Shown piece by piece: positions 58,333 through 64,000 of a stretch of DNA of 64,000 nucleotides (positions are counted from its first letter, which is position 1; every line of letters begins with the position of its first letter). Made by a program: the position numbers and the translations under genes. The notes below the pieces were generated by a model, which was given only the letters and a program-made list of their open reading frames with translations, made no database searches and was not told where the DNA came from. Source of the DNA: Holothuria scabra (lineage: Eukaryota; Echinodermata; Holothuroidea; Aspidochirotida; Holothuriidae). The DNA lies in the NCBI GenBank assembly GCA_037179385.1, contig CM074185.1, positions 14,578,866 to 14,642,865 on the forward strand, given 5' to 3'.

Positions 58333-60322
58333 GCTCTGTGCAGGTCATGTACTCTGCCCTCGAGAACAAATTCAAAGAGGTAATGGATGTCTATGTTCCA
58401 GCTCGGGTTGTTAGAAAGAGGAACCAAACCCCCGGGATCGATAAGACTATTAAACGACTATTAAATAGGAAACAAAGGGCTAATAACACGTGGCGTAAGA
58501 CGCGAACTCCATCCTCTTTTGAAAACTTCAAACCCAACGTAAAGCGACTCACAAAACAACAAGAGCCGCTTATAGAAATTATGTCAACACAGTTTGTACT
58601 GATTCACCTAAACGTTTCTGGTCCTTTATTAAAAACCTTAGATGTGATAGTGTTGGTATCCCTTCCCTGAAATCTGATGGGATACTGGTCTCGGACAACA
58701 TGCAGAAGGCCAACATCTTAAAGAGCAGTTCCAAAAGGTTTTCACCCGTGAGAATGTCACCTTACCTCCAGCTGAAGCGAACACCATACCCACCATGTCT
58801 GATATTGAGATATCCTTAGATGGTGTTGTGAAGTTGCTCAAGGAGTTGAACCCAAACAAAGCTTCAGGTCCTGACGGTATACCGGCTTATGTTCTGAAAT
58901 TGGCCGCAGAGGAGGTTGCTCCTGCCCTCTGCTCCATCTTTCAAAAATCACTGGACACTGGTCATTTACCTCCCTGTTGGTTATGTGCCAATGTTAGTCC
59001 TATCTTTAAAAAAGGTGACCGTTCCCTAGCCTCAAACTATAGGCCGGTCTCTCTTACCTCGATTTGTTGCAAGGTCCTGGAACACATTATACATTCTCAT
59101 ATTATGCATCACTTTGATAACCACTCAGTTATCACGAACAGGCAGTATGGCTTCAGACAACGCCATTCTTGTGAATCTCAATTGATCTTAACAACCAATG
59201 ACCTAGTGCAGTCTTTAGATCTTAGATCCCAGACTGACATGATTATCATGGATTTTTCTAAGGCTTTTGATACGGTTCCTCATAACCGTCTGCTATGTAA
59301 ATTACAAAACTATGGTATTAGAGGCAATACCCTTAACTGGATTGCTAATTTTCTTAGGTCCCGGAAGCAGAGAGTCGTAGTGAGTGGTAATTTTTCTGAT
59401 TGGGTGGATGTTATCTCTGGTGTTCCCCAAGGTACAGTCTTGGGTCCTCTGTTGTTTTTAGTTTATATTAATGACCTGCCCGATAATATCTCTTCTGAAG
59501 TACGACTTTTTGCTGACGACTGTGTAATTTATAGACAGATAAAGAATAATCTTGACCAGGTTCAACTCCAAAATGATCTAAACACCCTCTCTGAGTGGCA
59601 AAATAAATGGCAAATGCACTTTAATACCAAGAAGTGCTTTTCTATGAGGATTACTCACTCAAGGAATCCCAAGTTTTTTTAATTATACTCTAGATAACGA
59701 TACCCTGGAGTCTGCCGATTGCCACACTTATCTGGGAGTTGACATCTCTAATACCCTTACCTGGAATAGACATATTAATCGTATCACTTCGTCAGCAAAT
59801 AGGTCTTTGGCTTTTATTAAAAGAAATTTATACTCCTGCCCCAGGAGTGTCAAAGCTAATGCCTATCTTACACTTTTTAGGCCTTTATTGGAGTATTCAT
59901 CTTCTGTTTGGGATCCCTACACCACTTCCCTATCCAATAAGGTTGAGCAAATTCAACGTAGGGCTGCTAGGTTTGTTTATAATGACTATTCCCCCCATAG
60001 TAGTGTGACTGAAATGCTAAATGACCTAGGGTGGGATAGTCTCAAAAACAGGCGTACTGCCAACAGGCTAGCAATTCTTCACAAAGCCAGATTGGGCCTC
60101 CTAGCCTTGCCAATCAACAACCTACAACCGGTCCGGCGGCCCTCCAGGCATCACCATTCTAATAGCTTTACAAATATACCAACCAATAAGTACTGCTACA
60201 AATACAGTTTCTTTCCTCGGACCGTCAGAGACTGGAACCTACTCCCCCAGAACATTACAGATCTCGAGGACCCCAAGCAATTCAAGAGCGCAGCCTTGAG
60301 GATCCTCAGACGGGACGACTAA
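58333..60322 (+). pseudogene. LINE reverse transcriptase and C-terminal region (broken)
   Basis: Motifs in order: LNPNKASGPDGIPAYVLKLA, NYRPVSLTSICCKVLEHII, YGFRQRHSCESQL, IIMDFSKAFDTVPHNRLL (motif A), SGVPQGTVLGPLLFLVYIND (motif B), VRLFADDCVIYRQ (FADD active site), and EWQNKWQMHFNTKKC. After a T-homopolymer frame change at 59677 come TYLGVDISNTLTWNRHI, LLEYSSSVWDPY and RRAARFVYNDYSPHSSVTEM, with stop at 60322. Known: this pattern marks CR1/jockey-group LINEs common in marine invertebrates. Frame changes near 58330, 58555, 58720 and 59677 are each one or two bases, and the longest open part is 58795-59682. The low number of lesions suggests a young copy or sequencing errors. Confidence 0.92.
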
Positions 60323-60397
60323 CTACATGCGCACACTCAACCCTGCACGTTTGACTCCACCAGGAGTGTTGTGCAGTATTTTTCCAGATCCAGAGCC

Positions 60398-60465
60398 CCT
60401 TCCTAGGCTATGCCCAAAGTGCCGCTGGTTTAAACTAGCGGCACTTTGGGCATAGCCAAGGAAGG
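60398..60465. repeat. 68-bp near-perfect palindrome
   Basis: GGCTATGCCCAAAGTGCCGC (60406 on) is mirrored by GCGGCACTTTGGGCATAGCC ending at 60457. The centre is GTTTAAAC, itself a palindrome, with a single G/T mismatch pair beside it. The outer CCTTCCT/AGGAAGG pairs after one A/A mismatch. It lies 76 bases after the LINE stop, either in its 3' untranslated part or a separate foldback element. Confidence 0.92.
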
Positions 60466-60469
60466 CAAA

Positions 60470-63185
60470 GTCTCCCTTTGGGCATTTGGGAAAGACTCGA
60501 TAGGAAATCAGGAATTGTCTCCAAAGATAACTAGCTGTAACACGGCCAAAGAAATGTGGTGTTGGGGTTTGGGGATATGTGAGGAAATTCATCCCCTCAA
60601 AGTTTAATATCCATTCCGATACTGTTCTCTTGCTTCTCCAGTTGTTCTAATTGAGAGGCTAGAAATAATGATGTACCCATGACTTTGGGCTTGAAAAATC
60701 TAGTTACATAGATATAGGCTTGGACTAAACCTCAAGATGAGATTAACTGCCCCTTTTATGAGAATGAACAGCTAGTACTTTTTCATCTTTAACCTGACAT
60801 TTTGCCATGTAGTTTAATGTAAGTGTATTAATTGCTCCTCCATGTAACAAAAGTCACCATTACCCAGAATGTTTGCATCCAAAGACTAATATTTTCCTAC
60901 AGTATAGCAACAAGAAAGCCAATGACTCAGCATAGAGTTGGTACTCTCATTCTTCAATTTGAGAGTATTAATGCATTCACAAAATTTTCTTCTTAGTTCT
61001 CACTGCAAAAAGTCTATGAAGTACAAAACTGTTTTTTAACTAGACAACTGACTGGATCACTGAAGCAAGAAAGTCAGCTTGGGAACTGCTTTGGATTGTA
61101 TAGACCGATTTATTCTGTAAATGTCTGTATCGGTACAGTTTTATTCAATCTGTTATGATCAAACAAAGAAAAGTTTACTAAGCTAAATGATTAATGAAAT
61201 ACCCAACTTTATATCCTTAGCAACAGTCCCACATAACCCCTTGTTTCTACTGTACTGTACAGCTCAACCTTAAATGAACATCAAACACCCCGTTGTCCAT
61301 GCACTTTGTACTGTACTTTTGCATAGACATAATTAACACTAGGCTAGGTTCCTGGTTAGCAACAAACAATAACAAAGTTCTTAACGTTCATTGTCTCCCT
61401 AAATAGGAGCTCATCAGTCCTTAAACTGCATCAAACTTACTTTCATGGCAGAATCCCAAGCTAAAAGTCGCAGGTTAGCACTTCATTTAAAACAACATCA
61501 GCATTTACAGCGTCATTCAGTCAGTAAGTCTGTACATGCTGCTCTTACTAGGTAGCGCCATGTTTTCAATGACTGCTGTTTCAAAATATTCAAACTTTTG
61601 CCCAGCAAAACACTGACCGTGGCCATAAAAATTTAAAACAGGGCAACTCTGCATTCCAGCAAAAATAATATAATCTGCTCATCTTTATCTCTTCTAAAAT
61701 TTCTTTTTCAAATGAAGCACTGCTTTGATAATAATGCAAAGGATCTGAGGTCAACAAACTTTACTTGGTTTGACAGAAAGCTCTAGTTTTAGATGAATCT
61801 GAGGAGCTGGTGAAGTCAGCGATTTGTGTGGACCATCAGCCTTAATTAAATGTTATAAATGTCACCGTCCTCATGAAGTTTCAAACTTTCATATTTAGTT
61901 ACTGTATTGTGAGTGTGAAAGCATGCATGATAAGATTAACAAAGTATTGTCCAGATTATAGTTGATGGATCCTAGTTATGGCCCACTAAATGAGATCATC
62001 ACTTGACTTTTCTGATTAATTTATACAGATAAAAGCAGTTACCTCCCAATGAAAGTTATTTGCTCCACCCACATTCATTGACTCACCGTTTTTATCTTCA
62101 AGTGTCACTGCATACAGCCTGAGCAAGGGCAGGTGAAAGATCATATATACTGCACGTGTTCATGAAAAATTACAAACTAAAAAGAACCACACAACAACAA
62201 GATTTAGATTCTACAAGAAAACATCACATACATCATTCATTGCATATTAAAAATGAACAAATCTAAGAGGCACTCCTTTTCTCTGATTCGTCCCCTCTCT
62301 TTCTGTTTTTCTCCTGAATGCAATATCATTAAAACAGATTACGTGAATAAAAATATATGACCAAACAAGTGGACACATTGCTCAGCTTCTACTGTTTTGA
62401 AATTCTTCCACAGCCTACAGGTTTTGGAAACCATTTTCATTTAAGAACTTCCAATGTACTGAGTTTTGTTGTCAAAGTTTGATACAGTTTACAGGTTTAT
62501 AGCTGAAAAGAGAAGTCCGTCCATTATACCAGCTATTAATTCACATTGGGTCAAACAATACGATTTCACTCCGGTTGGTCGACAATGACTCCAACTGTTG
62601 TGAGCTCACACTGTATATGTATGTTGACTGTTGACGATAATTGTACTGGCCCAAGTACAGTAATTTAAATTCAGCGCTGGCTACTGAGTTTAGTCTTGGA
62701 TTAAATGATGAGATTCTAAGACAAAGACTAAATATTAAAGAAAATTATTCCTGTGTATGATGTGTTGATTTCAGACAGCCCTTAAAATAGTTTAGTCATT
62801 TTTGGTGTTGAAAATACCTTTTGACTTCGTTAATAGGCATATGTAGACTTGCTCTTGTACAGTACTTAAATTCCCTTAAAACCACTCTGCTGTGCCAGCA
62901 AAATAAAAAAAAAATCATTGCTGTGAAAGTGGGCTATTGATAGGCTGTATTGAACACATCTCTCCACCTCTGTAGCAATTAGTCCAGATTGGCTGTTAAA
63001 TGAAACCCCATCTTTAACGCTAAAGGTCATTTTCCTGAACTTAGCTGACACCTATAAAATAATTTTGTTCAAAATTGTTAAAACAGTGCAGAGTGAACTG
63101 GGTTCTTTATGAAAGAATATATTTTGCAAGTCATAGTTAGGTTTATGAAAACTGCTGCACAAATCACGTTCTTTTACAGTCAAAG
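60470..63185. other. No gene seen
   Basis: About 2.7 kb of AT-rich sequence with only short, featureless frames (for example 62866-63051 minus). ACTGTACTGTAC and similar words near 61250 resemble the flavour of 51-52 kb. It could be intronic or intergenic. Confidence 0.3.
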
Positions 63186-63191
63186 TTTGAT

Positions 63192-63222
63192 CAGGGAGCT
63201 GTTATTTTATAACAGCTCCCTG
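63192..63222. mobile_element. 31-bp foldback flanked by direct repeats (minimal TIR element)
   Basis: CAGGGAGCTGTTAT-TTT-ATAACAGCTCCCTG is a perfect 14-bp inverted repeat with a 3-base loop. GTTTGAT precedes it (63185-63191) and follows it (63223-63229); with one more base the flanks are AGTTTGAT and GGTTTGAT. The CAGGG ends and a 7-8-bp duplication fit a hAT element reduced to its termini. No internal sequence remains. Confidence 0.6.
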
Positions 63223-63399
63223 GTTTGATAAGCTTGGATGGAACAGTGATATGAGATACAAAGGAGATAAATGGCTACCTGTCTGCAGCGGTCCCGAACT
63301 CAGTACAGCCCTCCCGCCTAGTTATGGAGCTTATAAGCTACTGCATACAGGATTTACCCTGACTTTTTGGGTGTGTGAGGTGGTGAGGATGGACCATCT

Positions 63400-63705
63400 G
63401 ACGTAACAGGCGCCACGGGAGCGCGAAGCACTCCTCACCTCGGCCGGGGGTCCATGGGCTCGCCTAAGAGCCTCTAGTGGGGTCCAGGGGGCAAACTCCC
63501 GGAAGTTGTGGGATTTTAGAAAATTATGGACATTTGAATTAAGCTGGTCAATAGAAATACTGGGAAGAAAGGAGTACTGGAAAGAAAGTAATATGCAGAT
63601 TCCAAAAATTTGCACCATTTTCGATCTAGACACCTTTGAAAAAAAAAAAAAAAATTCAAATGGGAGGGGGACACTCCCTCCTGGACCCCACCCCTAGGAC
63701 GGCAA
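63400..63705 (+). repeat. GC-rich repeat, inverted relative to the copy at 27.85 kb
   Basis: The reverse complement of 63405-63500 matches 27875-27970: CCCCTGGACCCCAC(C/T)AG, GGC-CTCAGGCG-GCCC-TGGACCCC, and GAG(C/T)GCTTCGCGCTCCCG. It continues with a GGGAGGGGGACACTCCCTCC hairpin at 63662-63681. An A-run lies at 63639-63654. Probably part of the same hAT-like family; no terminus was seen here. Confidence 0.65.
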
Positions 63706-63709
63706 TCCA

Positions 63710-64000
63710 TGTCCTCATTGCCAGAACATAACTATGATGATCCTAAATCAACCCCGTTGCATTTTGGTCAACTTGTAGACTATAGTCTTGTTATTTTTAT
63801 AGCAGCTTCTTGTAACAGTAATATATGGGAAAATTTGTAAATATTTTTTCAAGTTTGGACCTGCCACAGATGCCACCCTGTCACTAAAATAAGCCGATGC
63901 ATGCTTCAGACCAGGTTAGAAAACAACTGAAACATTGTTAAGGCACTTAAGAACAAAATATGATTAGCAAACATTAACCATTGCAGAGACTTTCAAATAA
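63710..64000. other. No gene seen
   Basis: AT-rich window end; nothing recognisable. Confidence 0.2.

Larger units (their letters stand above)
56780..60400 (+). mobile_element. CR1/jockey-like non-LTR retrotransposon, nearly full length, frameshifted
   Basis: In one reading path it carries an N-terminal hydrophobic part, a 2A-like DLHPNPGP, a PHD finger, an AP endonuclease, a reverse transcriptase and the usual C-terminal region ending RILRRDD-stop at 60322. Frame changes near 57622, 58330, 58555, 58720 and 59677 break the protein. Element ends are not defined; no poly(A) or target duplication was found. The endonuclease begins (LKVLVINFQGIRNKAADLNA) in the same frame as the PHD finger, so the element seems to have encoded a single fused protein. 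Confidence 0.9.

Overview
The window is eukaryotic, metazoan genomic DNA with no bacterial-style gene organisation. It is AT-rich and intron-like. It carries decayed L2-type and CR1/jockey-type LINEs, a tRNA-derived SINE, hAT-like and TA-target foldback DNA elements, and a Helentron-like element built of ~154-bp core repeats plus a CA microsatellite. This repertoire is typical of marine invertebrates. An echinoderm or similar deuterostome is my best guess, but it is only an inference from repeat style. I found no intact protein-coding gene, no tRNA or rRNA gene and no CRISPR array.

Region 1 (about 1-48,000) is mostly a decayed head-to-tail array of one non-coding unit. I recognise modules by repeated wording of the sequence and call them A (1, 19.3, 29.7 kb), E (20.2, 35.2 kb), C (3.4, 9.1, 20.8, 35.9, 43.4 and an end fragment at 47.7 kb), F (13.5, 45.6 kb), D (6.0, 16.6 kb), X (0.9, 39.6 kb) and B (1.5, 6.7 partial, 17.2, 40.5 kb). 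All copies lie in the same orientation. The fullest run is C-F-D-B-tail-A-E-C from 9.1 to 25.6 kb. Because the copies align, later insertions stand out against empty sites: a 1,345-bp element and a 251-bp MITE, both with TA duplications; a Helentron-like element; a hAT-like element with 8-bp duplications that itself holds a SINE fragment; a SINE; and an L2 LINE inserted between A and E.

Region 2 (about 48-56 kb) is unrelated to that array. It holds a pair of exon-like segments (48.8 and 50.3 kb) that join in phase, and two clusters of a palindromic core TTCCCATGGGAA: one with a strict 16-bp period (50.78-51.05 kb), one with a 20-21-bp period and unrelated spacers (52.85-53.20 kb). The second is the most unusual signal here.

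Region 3 (about 56.5-64 kb) starts with a nearly full-length CR1/jockey-like LINE (2A-like motif, PHD finger, AP endonuclease, reverse transcriptase) broken by about five frameshifts. A 68-bp near-perfect palindrome follows, then a gene-poor stretch with a 31-bp foldback flanked by direct repeats and a GC-rich repeat also present, inverted, at 27.85 kb.

Module boundaries are by eye and approximate to tens of bases.
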